64,000 nt of DNA from Nocardioides alkalitolerans DSM 16699 (GCF_000426525.1 NZ_AUFN01000010.1:620001-684000); one strand, 5' to 3'. Shown: positions 37,132 to 46,357, counted from the stretch's first letter. Notes: a model not told the origin generated them from the letters alone. Numbers and translations are program-made.

Positions 37132-38850
37132 TCACTCGCCCCGCGGCACCAGCACGGCGCGTGCGGCCTCGCGCGCGGCCGTCGGGTCGGCGGCGGCCAG
37201 GACACGCTCGGCCGCCTCCTCGCACTGCTCGGCGGTGACGAGCGCCAGCTGGGCACCGACCGCGCGCACGGCGCCCGACGCCATCGACAGCGACGTGACG
37301 CCCATGCCCACGAGCGCGCAGGCGAGCAGCGGGTCGGCGGCGGCCTCGCCGCACACCCCGACCGGCTTGCCGACCTGCTGGCCCGCGGCGGCGGTGATCG
37401 CCACGAGGTGCAGGACAGCGGGCTGCCACGGGTCGGTGAGGTGCGCGAGGTCGCTGGCCATGCGGTCGGCCGCCATCGTGTACTGCGTCAGGTCGTTGGT
37501 GCCGATCGAGAGGAAGTCGACGACCTCCAGCACCCGGTGGGCCAGCACGGCCGCCGCCGGCACCTCGATCATCGCGCCCGCCTTCAGCCCACGGGCGCGC
37601 ACCTGCTCGGCGAAGGCCGCAGCCTCGTCGCGCGTCGCCACCATCGGCGCCATCACCCAGGCGTCCACGCCGGAGCGCTCCGCCGCCAGGGCCACCGCGT
37701 CGAGCTGGTGCACGAGCAGGTCCGGGTTGTCGGCAGCGAGGCGCAGCCCGCGCACGCCGAGCGCCGGGTTCTCCTCGCCCTCGTGGGTGGCGAAGGCGAT
37801 CGGCTTGTCGGAGCCCGCGTCGAGGGTGCGGACGACGACCGTCTGGCCCGCCGCCGCGTACGGCGCGAAGACCGCGGCGTACAGCTCGGCCTGCTCCTCC
37901 ACCGTCGGCTCGGAGGGGCGGTCGAGGAACGAGAGCTCGGTGCGGAAGAGGCCGACACCCTCGACGGGCTGCTCGGCCGCCGCGACCGCGGAGCCGGGAT
38001 CGGCGACGTTGGCCAGCAGCTTGATGCGGAGGCCGTCGGCCGTGGCGGCCGGTCCGGTCCAGGAGGCAGTGGCGGCCCGCAGCGCACCGTCCGCCGCCAC
38101 CCGGTCGGCGGCGTCGGTGGCGTCGGGCTCGACCTCGACCGTGCCGGCCGTGCCGTCGACGAGCACCGTCGTGCCGTCGGCGAGGCCCAGCGCACCGACG
38201 ACGCCGACCACGCACGGGATGCCCAGCTGGCGGGCGATGATCGCGGTGTGGCTGGTGGCGCCACCTCGCTCGGTGACGAGCGCCAGCACGACGGCCGGGT
38301 CGAGCCCGGCGGTGTCGGAGGGCGCCAGGTCGGCGGCCACGAGCACGACCGGGGTCTCGGGCATGACCACGCCGGGCTCGGGCAGCCCGGCGAGGCGGGC
38401 GACGATGCGGCGCTCGATGTCGCGCAGGTCGGTGACGCGCTCGGCCATGAGGCCGCCCTGCTGCTCGAAGAGGGCGACGAAGGTGTCGACCGCCGCCTCG
38501 GCGGCCCCGACGAGGTCGGCGCCGGCCCGCAGCTGCTTGCGCACCCCGGAGCGCAGCCCGCGGTCGCGCGCCAGCCCGGCGGAGGCGGTGAGCACCTGGG
38601 CCGCCGCACCCTCCACGTGGGAGGCCCGCGTGGCGAAGCCGTCCGCGACCAGGGCGACCGCCGCGTCGTACGCCTCGAGGGCCGCGGCCTCGTCGGTCGG
38701 CGCGGACGCGCGGTAGGCGGCGACGGCGGCACCGTCGAGCTCGCCCGCCACCACGGCGACCGCCGCGTGGGCGACGCCGGGGACGACGGGGGTGCCGCGC
38801 AGGACGTGGGGGCTCGTGGCGTCGGGCGTGACGGCTTCTCCGGTGACCAT
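37132..38850 (-). CDS. ptsI: PTS enzyme I
   Basis: A 572-residue phosphoenolpyruvate-protein phosphotransferase. The phospho-His lies in VTERGGATSHTAIIARQLGIPCVVG (about residue 190). The PEP-binding barrel has GVGLFRTELSFLDR, VVRTLDAGSDKP, GVRGLRLA, DFLSIGTNDLTQYTMAADR and PVGVCGEAAADP. It passes phosphate from PEP to HPr. ATG 38850 is preferred because TAACTT ends 6 nt upstream; GTG 38856 is the alternative. Divergent from deoR-fruK-fruA-ptsH, so the complete fructose route is in one locus. Confidence 0.93.
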   Translation of the reverse strand: MVTGEAVTPDATSPHVLRGTPVVPGVAHAAVAVVAGELDGAAVAAYRASAPTDEAAALEAYDAAVALVADGFATRASHVEGAAAQVLTASAGLARDRGLRSGVRKQLRAGADLVGAAEAAVDTFVALFEQQGGLMAERVTDLRDIERRIVARLAGLPEPGVVMPETPVVLVAADLAPSDTAGLDPAVVLALVTERGGATSHTAIIARQLGIPCVVGVVGALGLADGTTVLVDGTAGTVEVEPDATDAADRVAADGALRAATASWTGPAATADGLRIKLLANVADPGSAVAAAEQPVEGVGLFRTELSFLDRPSEPTVEEQAELYAAVFAPYAAAGQTVVVRTLDAGSDKPIAFATHEGEENPALGVRGLRLAADNPDLLVHQLDAVALAAERSGVDAWVMAPMVATRDEAAAFAEQVRARGLKAGAMIEVPAAAVLAHRVLEVVDFLSIGTNDLTQYTMAADRMASDLAHLTDPWQPAVLHLVAITAAAGQQVGKPVGVCGEAAADPLLACALVGMGVTSLSMASGAVRAVGAQLALVTAEQCEEAAERVLAAADPTAAREAARAVLVPRGE

Positions 38851-38856
38851 GCTCAC

Positions 38857-38905
38857 AAGTTACCGCCTCGACCCCCTTGACAGTCAACACGTTCGGGCAT
38901 AGAAC
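38857..38905. promoter_or_regulatory. Back-to-back promoters sharing a palindromic -35 region
   Basis: Plus strand: TTGACA (38877-38882), 17 bp, TAGAAC (38900-38905), for deoR-fruKA-ptsH. Minus strand: TTGACT (38887-38882), 19 bp, TAACTT (38862-38857), for ptsI. The two -35 boxes overlap in the palindrome TTGACAGTCAA (38877-38887). The downstream run rich in AACA/ACACAAACACA (38903-38920) stands out from the GC-rich background and could be the operator of the DeoR regulator. Confidence 0.6.
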
Positions 38906-38934
38906 AACACAAACACAGATCAACGGGAGGTGAC

Positions 38935-39702
38935 ATGTACGCAGAGGAACGGCAGGGAGCGATCGCCCAGCGGGTGGCGGCGGCCGGACGGCTGTCCGTG
39001 ACCGGGCTCGCCGACGAGTTCGACGTGACGACCGAGACGGTGCGTCGCGACCTCACGATGCTCGAGCGTCAGGGCCTCATCCGCCGCGTCCACGGCGGCG
39101 CCGTCCCCGCGAACGCCCTCCACGTGGTGGAGGCCGGCGTGGCCGACCGCAGCCGCACCCGCACCGGCGACAAGGAGCGGATCGCCAAGCGGGCCCTGCG
39201 CTACCTGCCGCCCGCGGGCAGCACGATCCTGCTCGACGCCGGCACCACCACCGCCCAGCTCGCCGCCGCGCTCCCCGCGGGCCACCGCATCAGCGTGGTG
39301 ACGCACTCGGTGCCGATCGCGGCCCGGCTCGCCGGCCTCCCCCAGGTCGAGCTGCACCTCCTGCCCGGTCGGGTCCGGCCCACCACGCTCGCCGCCGTCG
39401 GCCCCGAGACCGTGCTCGCACTGGCGGCCCTGCGCGTCGACGTCGCCTTCGTGGGCGTCAACGGCATCTCGACCGACCACGGTCTCTCCACCCCCGACGC
39501 GGAGGAGGCGAGCGTGAAGCGGTCGCTGGTGCTCGCCGCCCGCTCCGTCGTCGTGCTCGCCGACGGCAGCAAGATCGGCGAGGAGCACACCCGCCGCTTC
39601 GCCGAGCTCGGCGAGATCGACACGCTCGTCACCGGCGGCGACGCCGACGCGGACGAGCTCGACGGCCTGCGGGCCACCGGCCTGGAGGTCGACGTCGCAT
39701 GA
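38935..39702 (+). CDS. DeoR-family transcriptional regulator (FruR-like)
   Basis: A 255-residue regulator. The N-terminal HTH (IAQRVAAAGRLSVTGLADEFDVTTETVRRDLTMLERQGLIRRVHGGA) contains the DeoR signature, and the C-terminal sugar-phosphate sensor has LLDAGTTTAQLAAALP, VVTHSVPIAARLA and VAFVGVNGISTDHGLSTPD. It probably represses the fru operon and responds to fructose 1-phosphate or 1,6-bisphosphate. ATG 38935 has GGGAGG 5 nt upstream. Its stop overlaps fruK (ATGA). Confidence 0.88.
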   Translation: MYAEERQGAIAQRVAAAGRLSVTGLADEFDVTTETVRRDLTMLERQGLIRRVHGGAVPANALHVVEAGVADRSRTRTGDKERIAKRALRYLPPAGSTILLDAGTTTAQLAAALPAGHRISVVTHSVPIAARLAGLPQVELHLLPGRVRPTTLAAVGPETVLALAALRVDVAFVGVNGISTDHGLSTPDAEEASVKRSLVLAARSVVVLADGSKIGEEHTRRFAELGEIDTLVTGGDADADELDGLRATGLEVDVA

Positions 39703-40676
39703 TCCTCACCCTCACCCCGAACCCGAGCGTCGACCAGACGATCGCGCTCGCCGAGCCGCTGGAGCGGGGCGCGGTCCACCGCGTCGCCACGACCACCACG
39801 CAGGCGGGCGGCAAGGGCGTCAACATCTCCCGCGCCTCCGTCTGCGCCGGGGTGCCCTCGGTCGCCGTCCTGCCCGCGCACCGCGAGGACCCCTTCGTCC
39901 TCGAGCTGCTCGCCGCCGGCGTCGACTGCCGCCCCGTCGCGCCCGCCGGCCCGGTGCGGGTCAACGTGACGATCGCCGAGCCCGACGGCACCACCACCAA
40001 GCTCAACAGCCCCGGCCCCGAGGCCGGCCCCGAGGTGCTCGACGCCCTCGCCGCCGCGATGGTCCGGCACGCGGCCGCAGCGACCTGGGTCGTGCTCGCG
40101 GGGTCGCTGCCCCCCGGTGCACCCGTCGACTGGTACGCCGGCATGGCCGCCGACCTCCGCGGCCGCGGCGCCCAGGTCGCCGTCGACACGAGCGACGCGC
40201 CCCTCAAGGCGCTCGTCGACGCGCTGCCCGACGCGGCCCCGCACCTGATGAAGCCCAACGCCGACGAGCTGGCCTCGTTCACCGGCGACGACGCCGCCAC
40301 CCTCGAGCGGGACCCGGCGGCCGCGGCCGCCGCGGCGTACCAGCTCGTGGCCCGCGGCGTCGACACGGTGCTCGCCACGCTCGGCGGCCACGGTGCCGTG
40401 CTGCTGGCCCGTGAGGCCGACGGCAGCGTCTGCGCCTGGCACGCCACCCCGCCCCCGACCACCGTGGTCAGCACGGTCGGCGCGGGCGACTCGAGCCTCT
40501 TCGGCTTCCTCCTCGGTCGGCTCCGCGGGCTCGCCCCGGCCGACTGCCTCGCTCTCGGCGTCGCCTACGGCAGCGCCGCCGCCGGACTACCCGGCACGAC
40601 CATCCCCCTCCCCGACCAGGTCCGCCCGGACCTCGTCGTCGTACGACCCGTTCCGTTCACCCGAGGTGACTCATGA
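39699..40676 (+). CDS. fruK: 1-phosphofructokinase
   Basis: A 325-residue PfkB-family kinase. It starts MILTLTPNPSVDQTI, has TQAGGKGVNISRASVCAG (signature 1 region), WVVLAGSLPPGAP, LMKPNADEL and the C-terminal STVGAGDSSLFGFL (signature 2, catalytic Asp; the usual second residue Gly-Asp is kept). It phosphorylates fructose 1-phosphate to the 1,6-bisphosphate. ATG 39699 overlaps the deoR stop and its own stop overlaps fruA, so three genes are translationally linked. Confidence 0.93.
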   Translation: MILTLTPNPSVDQTIALAEPLERGAVHRVATTTTQAGGKGVNISRASVCAGVPSVAVLPAHREDPFVLELLAAGVDCRPVAPAGPVRVNVTIAEPDGTTTKLNSPGPEAGPEVLDALAAAMVRHAAAATWVVLAGSLPPGAPVDWYAGMAADLRGRGAQVAVDTSDAPLKALVDALPDAAPHLMKPNADELASFTGDDAATLERDPAAAAAAAYQLVARGVDTVLATLGGHGAVLLAREADGSVCAWHATPPPTTVVSTVGAGDSSLFGFLLGRLRGLAPADCLALGVAYGSAAAGLPGTTIPLPDQVRPDLVVVRPVPFTRGDS

Positions 40677-42841
40677 CCCACGACACCAGCCCCGCGCTGA
40701 TCACGCCCGCCCTGGTCCGGCTCGACGCCGACCTGGGCTCGTCCAAGGACGACGTGATCCGCGCGCTCGTCGCGACGCTCGACGACGCCGGTCGCGCGAC
40801 CGACGCCTCGGCCGTCCTCGCCGACGTCTTCGCCCGCGAGGAGAAGTCGTCCACCGGCCTGCCCGGCGGCATCGCCATCCCCCACTGCCGCACCGCGGGC
40901 GTGGACGCCCCCACCCTGACGTTCGCCCGGCTCGCGCCGAAGGCCGACTTCGGGGCCAAGGACGGCTCGGCCGACCTGGCGTTCCTCATCACCGCGCCCG
41001 CCTCGGGCGACGCGCTCCACATGAAGATCCTCACCCAGCTGGCCCGCGCCCTGGCGAAGCCGGCGTTCACCGACGGCCTCCGCGCCGCCACGACGCCCGA
41101 CGAGGTCGTGGCCCTGGTGACCGACGCCGTCACCATGCCCGCCGCCGCCCCCGCAGCGAAGGAGACGGTGCCCGCGGGCGCCCCGGTCTCCACCGGCAAG
41201 CACGCGACGAGCGGCACGTCGGCGAACCCGCCGTCCCTCGTGGCCGTCACCGCCTGCCCGACCGGCATCGCGCACACCTACATGGCCGCCGAGGCCCTCG
41301 AGGCCGCCGCCCGGCGCGCCGGCGTCACGCTGCACGTCGAGACCCAGGGCTCGGCCGGCTCGACCCCGCTCGACCCGTCGGTCATCGCCGCCGCCGACGC
41401 CGCGATCTTCGCCGTCGACGTCGGCGTGCGGGACCGCGGCCGCTTCGCCGGCAAGCCGCTGGTGCGCTCGTCCGTCAAGCGCCCCATCGACGACGCCGAC
41501 GCGATGATCGTGGAGGCCCTCAGGGCCGCCAGCGACCCGAACGCCGCACGCGTCGAGGGCGACGGCGGCAACGCCTCGTCCGGCGAGAAGAGCACCGACA
41601 ACGAGTCGTGGGGCGGCCGCACGCGGCGCGTGCTCATGACCGGCGTCTCCTACATGATCCCGTTCGTCGCGGCGGGCGGCCTGCTCATCGCGCTCGGGTT
41701 CCTGCTCGGCGGCTACGACATCACGAACGCGTACGGCCAGATCGCCGTCAACCACTCGCTGGCCGACCTGCCCGACCCCGCGACGTACGGGCTCGACCAC
41801 GTGCTCTTCGGCTCCGGCCTCGCGGCCTACCTGGGCGCGCTGCTCTTCATCATCGGCAAGACCGCGTTCATGTTCTTCATCCCGGCCCTGGCCGGCTACA
41901 TCGCGTACGCGATCGCCGACCGCCCGGGCATCGCCCCCGGCTTCATCGTCGGTGGTCTCGCCATGAACATCTTCAACGTGACCGACGGCGGCGACCCCGC
42001 CACCGGCCTCCCGGCCACGGGCTTCCTCGGCGCCATCGTCGGCGGCGTGCTCGCCGGCGTCATCGCGCTGTGGATCGCGCGCTGGAAGGTCCCGAGCTGG
42101 ATGCGCGGCCTCATGCCGGTGCTCATCATCCCGCTGGTGACCTCGGTGGTCGCGGGCCTGCTGATGATCGTCGTGCTCGGCAAGCCCATCAACTGGGTGA
42201 TGACGAACCTGACCGACGGCCTCAACTCGCTCTCGGGCTCCAACGCGATCCTGCTCGGCGTGATCCTCGGCCTGATGATGGCGTTCGACATGGGCGGCCC
42301 GCTCAACAAGGTCGCCTACAGCTTCGCCGCCGTCGGTGTCGGTGGCGCGAGCCTCGCCAGCGACGCTCCCGAGCTCAAGATCATGGCCGCCGTCATGCTC
42401 GCCGGCATGGTGCCGCCGATCGCGCTGGCCCTGGCGACCGTCGTCCGCCCGAAGCTGTTCACGCAGAACGAGCGCGAGAACGGCAAGGCCGGCTGGCTCA
42501 TGGGTGCCTCCTTCATCACCGAGGGCGCCATCCCGTTCGCCGCGGCCGACCCGCTGCGCGTGATCCCCGCGATCATGTTCGGCAGCGCCATCACCGGTGG
42601 CCTCTCGCAGGCCCTCGACGTCTCGGTGCGTGCCCCGCACGGCGGCATCTTCGTGCTCTTCGCCGTGGGCAACGTGGTGGGCTTCCTGATCTCGCTCGCC
42701 GTCGGCACCGTCGCCGGCGCGGCCGCGGTCGTGGCGCTCAAGACGTTCACCCGGGCTCCCCTGCCGGAGGCCGAGGTCGCCGTGGCGACCGAGCCCGCCG
42801 CCCCCGCGGTGGCCGAGACCCGGACGCCTGCGACCGTCTGA
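40673..42841 (+). CDS. fruA: PTS fructose transporter EIIABC
   Basis: A 722-residue fusion in the order EIIA-EIIB-EIIC. EIIA: phospho-His71 in GIAIPHCRT. EIIB: phospho-Cys195 in TACPTGIAHTYMAAEALE. EIIC (residues ~320-690): about nine helices, including VSYMIPFVAAGGLLIALGFLLGG, LGLMMAFDMGGPLNKVAY and ASFITEGAIPFAAADPLRVIP (substrate site). Residues ~150-185 form an Ala/Pro linker. It imports and phosphorylates fructose to fructose 1-phosphate. ATG 40673 overlaps the fruK stop. The Ala/Glu/Val-rich C-terminus is probably disordered. Confidence 0.95.
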   Translation: MTHDTSPALITPALVRLDADLGSSKDDVIRALVATLDDAGRATDASAVLADVFAREEKSSTGLPGGIAIPHCRTAGVDAPTLTFARLAPKADFGAKDGSADLAFLITAPASGDALHMKILTQLARALAKPAFTDGLRAATTPDEVVALVTDAVTMPAAAPAAKETVPAGAPVSTGKHATSGTSANPPSLVAVTACPTGIAHTYMAAEALEAAARRAGVTLHVETQGSAGSTPLDPSVIAAADAAIFAVDVGVRDRGRFAGKPLVRSSVKRPIDDADAMIVEALRAASDPNAARVEGDGGNASSGEKSTDNESWGGRTRRVLMTGVSYMIPFVAAGGLLIALGFLLGGYDITNAYGQIAVNHSLADLPDPATYGLDHVLFGSGLAAYLGALLFIIGKTAFMFFIPALAGYIAYAIADRPGIAPGFIVGGLAMNIFNVTDGGDPATGLPATGFLGAIVGGVLAGVIALWIARWKVPSWMRGLMPVLIIPLVTSVVAGLLMIVVLGKPINWVMTNLTDGLNSLSGSNAILLGVILGLMMAFDMGGPLNKVAYSFAAVGVGGASLASDAPELKIMAAVMLAGMVPPIALALATVVRPKLFTQNERENGKAGWLMGASFITEGAIPFAAADPLRVIPAIMFGSAITGGLSQALDVSVRAPHGGIFVLFAVGNVVGFLISLAVGTVAGAAAVVALKTFTRAPLPEAEVAVATEPAAPAVAETRTPATV

Positions 42842-42890
42842 CCGCACCACCCGCACCACGACCGCACTCCCCCGCACGAGAGGACGCTCC

Positions 42891-43154
42891 ATGCCCACCG
42901 TCTCCGCCGTCGTCGGCTCCGCCGTCGGCCTCCACGCCCGCCCGGCCGGCATCATCGCGGACGCCGCGGACGAGCTCGACGCCGACATCACCATCGGCGT
43001 GCCGGGCGACGAGCCCGTCGACGCCGCGTCGGCCCTCATGATCATGACCCTCGGCGCCGGCCACGGCGACACGGTCGAGGTCAGCGGCGACGACGAGGCC
43101 GCCGTCGCGGCGATCGTCGCGCTGGTCGAGAAGGACCTCGACGCCGAGGACTGA
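42891..43154 (+). CDS. ptsH: Phosphocarrier protein HPr
   Basis: An 87-residue HPr with the active-site VGLHARPAG (phospho-His15) and ASALMIM in the region of the regulatory Ser (Ser47). It shuttles phosphate from EI to FruA. ATG 42891 has GAGAGGA 7-8 nt upstream and lies 49 nt after fruA. The last gene of the operon, followed by a hairpin. No HPr kinase is seen, as expected outside Firmicutes and some proteobacteria. Confidence 0.95.
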   Translation: MPTVSAVVGSAVGLHARPAGIIADAADELDADITIGVPGDEPVDAASALMIMTLGAGHGDTVEVSGDDEAAVAAIVALVEKDLDAED

Positions 43155-43178
43155 GCCACCGCACCCTGACGCACGCCG

Positions 43179-43212
43179 ACGCGCCCACCGCCCTCCGGGG
43201 TGGTGGGCGCGT
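43179..43212 (+). terminator. Terminator of the fru operon
   Basis: An 11-bp perfect stem (43179-43189 and 43202-43212) with a GC-rich 12-nt loop that can pair further, 25 nt after the ptsH stop, followed by TCGTCGT. Confidence 0.65.
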
Positions 43213-43259
43213 TCGTCGTACGGGGTGTCGCGCCGAGGGCGCTCGGGGGCTCGCGCGGT

Positions 43260-43320
43260 CCCGGCGGTTCGCGGTACCTCGTACCCGTGGAACGGGTGTC
43301 ACCTACCGCGAACCGCCGGG
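43260..43320. repeat. Nested palindromic element
   Basis: Outer arms 43260-43276 and 43304-43320 are perfect 17-bp complements. Inside, ACCCGT (43283-43288) and ACGGGT (43292-43297) make a second hairpin on a 3-nt loop. It lies in the gap between the fru terminator and the end of ribF, both of which it does not overlap. The architecture resembles REP/BIME-type intergenic repeats, but there is only one copy here. Confidence 0.55.
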
Positions 43321-43377
43321 CGCGTACGGCGGGAGCGGCCGCGCGGGGCCGAGGAGGTCGGCGGTGGTCAGGGGTGG

Positions 43378-44316
43378 TCAGGCGAGCAGGTCGCGCGTCC
43401 GGCGGACGTCGTCGGCCATCTGCACGATGAGGGCGTCCACGCCGTCGAAGCGCACCATCCCGCGGATGCGGGCGACGAACTCGACCTCGACCTCGACGCC
43501 GTACAGCTCGAGGTCGTCGCGGTCGAGCACGTAGGACTCCACACGGCGCTCGCGCTCGCCGTCGAACGTGGGGTTGGTGCCGACCGAGATGGCGGCGGGC
43601 AGGACGTCGCCGGTGTCGAGCCGGTGGAGGCGGCCGGCGTACACGCCGTCGGCGGGCGCCGCGGCGAGGCCGGTGGTCGGGACGTTGGCCGTCGGGTAGC
43701 CCAGCTCACGGCCGCGCTGGTCGCCCTGGACGACGACGCCGCGCACGGTGAACGGGCGGCCCAGGGCCTCGGCGGCCCCCTCCACGTCGCCCGCGGCGAG
43801 GCAGTTGCGCACGTAGGTGGACGACCAGACCTGCGGGCCGCCGTCGAGCGCGATCCCCTCGGCCACGAAGTCGCGGGTCTCGCCCGCCTCGCGCAGGGTG
43901 GCCACGTCGCCGGAGGCGCGCTGGCCGAACCGGAAGTTGGCTCCGACCACGACACCGCGCACGTGGAGGGCGTCCACGAGGATGCGGTCCACGAACTGCT
44001 CGGGGGTCCAGGAGGCCACGTCACGGTCGAACGGCACCACCAGCACGGAGTCGACGCCCGCCTCGGTCAGCAGGGCCACCCGGTCCTCGATGGTGCTGAG
44101 CGTGGGCGGGGCGTGCTCGGCGCGCAGGACCGCGATCGGGTGCGGGTCGAACGTCACCGCGACCACCCGGTCGATCCCGAGGTCGGCCGCGACCTCGCGC
44201 GCACGTCGTACGACGTGGCGGTGACCCAGGTGGACGCCGTCGAAGTTGCCGATGACGGCGACGGTGCGCCCGAGGTCGTCGGGGACCTCCGACAACGCAC
44301 GCCAGACCTGCACCAT
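43378..44316 (-). CDS. ribF: Bifunctional riboflavin kinase / FAD synthetase
   Basis: A 312-residue enzyme. The N-terminal FAD synthetase domain has VAVIGNFDGVHLGHRHVV (nucleotidyltransferase HxGH), VTFDPHP and VVVGANFRFGQRASGD. The C-terminal riboflavin kinase domain has GRELGYPTANVP, DGVYAGRL, SVGTNPTF and VEVEFVARIRGMVRFDGVDALIVQM. It converts riboflavin to FMN and FAD, needed by Mtr and other flavoproteins. ATG 44316 has GAGAGGAG about 10 nt upstream. First gene downstream of the truB cluster; the map order rpsO-ribF-truB is conserved. Confidence 0.95.
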   Translation of the reverse strand: MVQVWRALSEVPDDLGRTVAVIGNFDGVHLGHRHVVRRAREVAADLGIDRVVAVTFDPHPIAVLRAEHAPPTLSTIEDRVALLTEAGVDSVLVVPFDRDVASWTPEQFVDRILVDALHVRGVVVGANFRFGQRASGDVATLREAGETRDFVAEGIALDGGPQVWSSTYVRNCLAAGDVEGAAEALGRPFTVRGVVVQGDQRGRELGYPTANVPTTGLAAAPADGVYAGRLHRLDTGDVLPAAISVGTNPTFDGERERRVESYVLDRDDLELYGVEVEVEFVARIRGMVRFDGVDALIVQMADDVRRTRDLLA

Positions 44317-44387
44317 GGCAGCGGACTCCTCTCACCAGCACGACGGGGACACGCTCGCGCGGCCGCCTCGGCGACCGCTCGCGACGA

Positions 44388-45455
44388 TCAGCCTTGCACA
44401 GCGTCCCCCGTGGGCGGTCGCCGGTCCACGAGCTCCAGGTAGACGGCGCGCACGCCGATCGCCCGCTCGAGCTCCAGCACGACACCGGAGAAGAACTGCC
44501 CGCGGAACGTGTCGTCGGTGACGGCGACGACCGTGAAGTAGAGGCCGGAGAACGCCGCCAGGAAGACGGAGACCGACAGGAGCTCCACCGTGAGGTTGGG
44601 CAGGCCGGGCGCGGAGGTGACGGCACCGCCGGTCCAGCTCTCGGCGACCTCGGGCCGCATCGTCAGCGTGCCGAACAGCACGAAGAAGACGAACACCGTG
44701 AGGGCGAGCAGGAGCACCTGCAGCCCCTGCACGACGAGCAGCACGAGGATGAGGTTCCACCGCTCGAGGCCGGTCACCTCCGCGCGGCGGGCGGGGTCGG
44801 CGTCGGGGTCCGCCACCAGCTCGCGGGCGTCCGCCTCGAGGGGGGTGCCGCGGCAGGCGCCGAGCAGGAGGGCGTCGTCGACGTCGTCGTCGGTGCGGTC
44901 GACCTCCTCGGGCAGCCGCACCAGCAGGAACAGCGCGGCCATCGCGCCGAACATCAGCACCGTGAGCCAGAGGAACCCCGCGGGCAGGCTGGCGCTGAGC
45001 TGCCACACCTCCGCGTTGATGAAGAGGAACGTGATGAAGATGAGCAGCAGCGGCAGCGCCCGCGTCACCATCGGCAGCACCTGGGGCAGGCTGCCCAGCG
45101 TGCGCGAGACCGCCCACCGCACGAGGGGACGGGCACCGAGGGCGGAGGTGGCGTACGCCGCCGCCCCCAGCCCGGCGACGGTCAGCAGGGTCGCGGGGGC
45201 GAGGGCCACGTCGGAGCCCAGCCAGGCCAGGCCGCCGGCCACCACGAGGGCGAGGAGACCGACCACCACCACGCCCGGCAGGACCCGGCGCCAGTGCAGC
45301 GCCGCACGGACGCGGGCACGGCTGGCCGGCACGAAGTAGGGCAGGCCGTGCGCGGCGAACCACCGCTCGGTCGCCGCCAGGCGCTCGGCCGTGGTGGCCG
45401 GGACGCCGGCGCCGGGAACCGTCGGCCCTCCGGGCCCGTCCTGCGGCGCGCTCAC
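44388..45455 (-). CDS. Integral membrane protein of unknown function
   Basis: A 355-residue protein with six or seven hydrophobic helices: VLPGVVVVGLLALVVAGGLAWL, LPLLLIFITFLFINAEVW, FLWLTVLMFGAMAALFLLV, LILVLLVVQGLQVLLLALTVFVFFVLFG and FLAAFSGLYFTVVAVTDD. An acidic loop (EEVDRTDDDVDDALLL) lies between helices 4 and 5. The N-terminal AERLAATERWFAAHGLPYFVP is a recurring motif in actinobacterial membrane proteins, but I recognise no function. GTG 45455 overlaps the truB stop (GTGA), so it is co-translated with tRNA pseudouridine synthase, probably for regulatory rather than functional reasons. Confidence 0.7.
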   Translation of the reverse strand: MSAPQDGPGGPTVPGAGVPATTAERLAATERWFAAHGLPYFVPASRARVRAALHWRRVLPGVVVVGLLALVVAGGLAWLGSDVALAPATLLTVAGLGAAAYATSALGARPLVRWAVSRTLGSLPQVLPMVTRALPLLLIFITFLFINAEVWQLSASLPAGFLWLTVLMFGAMAALFLLVRLPEEVDRTDDDVDDALLLGACRGTPLEADARELVADPDADPARRAEVTGLERWNLILVLLVVQGLQVLLLALTVFVFFVLFGTLTMRPEVAESWTGGAVTSAPGLPNLTVELLSVSVFLAAFSGLYFTVVAVTDDTFRGQFFSGVVLELERAIGVRAVYLELVDRRPPTGDAVQG

Positions 45456-46357
45456 ACGAACACGGCGACGGGCCGGAGCCGGTCGTCGCGGGGCTCGTAG
45501 AGGGCGAGGAAGGCGCCGTCGGGGTCGATCAGCGCGAGGGGCGGCTCACCGGGGAGGTCAGCGGGCGCCGCGATGGGGCGTCCGACCCGGACGTCGACGG
45601 CCGTCTCGGCGTCGAGCTCGAGCACCGGGAAGCACGCCCGGGCGACCTCGGCCATCGGCACCATCGTGAACTCCTCCCCCAGCTCGTCGAGGGTGCGGGC
45701 GGCGGCCAGGTCGAAGGGCCCCACCGCCGTACGGCGCAACGCCGTCAGGTGTCCGCCCACCCCGAGCACCGCACCGAGGTCGCGGGCGATCGCCCGCACG
45801 TAGGTGCCGCTCGAGCAGCGGACGTGCACGTCGACGTCGACCACGGCGAGCCCGTCCTCGACGGTGCGAGCCCGGACCGCGGCGACGGTCAGCTCGTGGA
45901 TCGTCACGCGCCGGGCCTTCAGCTCGACCTGCTCGCCGTCGCGCACCCGCTGGTAGGCCCGCTTGCCGTCGACCTTGATCGCCGAGACGGCCGTGGGCAC
46001 CTGGTCGATGTCGCCGACGAACTGCGCGAGCGCGTCACGGACGGCGGTCTCGGTCACGGACCCGACGAGGTCGGGCGCCGCCGTGGCGACGACCTCGCCC
46101 TCGGCGTCGTCGGTTGTCGTCGCGACGCCGAGGCGCACGGTCGCGTCGTACCCCTTCTCGGTCAGCATCAGGTGGCCGAGGAGACGGGTCGCCCGGTTCA
46201 CCCCGACGACCAGCACCCCGGTCGCCATCGGGTCGAGGGTGCCGGCGTGGCCGACCTTGCGGGTGCCGGCGAGCCGCCGGACCCGGCTGACCACGCCGTG
46301 CGAGGTGAGCCCGTCCGGCTTGTCGACGACGACGATGCCGGCGAGGGGCTCGCTCAC
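45452..46357 (-). CDS. truB: tRNA pseudouridine(55) synthase
   Basis: A 301-residue enzyme. [17 protein letters not shown] and [27 protein letters not shown] contain the catalytic Asp in [22 protein letters not shown] and [16 protein letters not shown] are further signatures. It makes psi-55 in the T loop of tRNAs. GTG 46357 overlaps the rbfA stop (GTGA) and its own stop overlaps the next membrane-protein gene. The rbfA-truB order follows infB as in most bacteria. Confidence 0.95.
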   Translation of the reverse strand: MSEPLAGIVVVDKPDGLTSHGVVSRVRRLAGTRKVGHAGTLDPMATGVLVVGVNRATRLLGHLMLTEKGYDATVRLGVATTTDDAEGEVVATAAPDLVGSVTETAVRDALAQFVGDIDQVPTAVSAIKVDGKRAYQRVRDGEQVELKARRVTIHELTVAAVRARTVEDGLAVVDVDVHVRCSSGTYVRAIARDLGAVLGVGGHLTALRRTAVGPFDLAAARTLDELGEEFTMVPMAEVARACFPVLELDAETAVDVRVGRPIAAPADLPGEPPLALIDPDGAFLALYEPRDDRLRPVAVFV

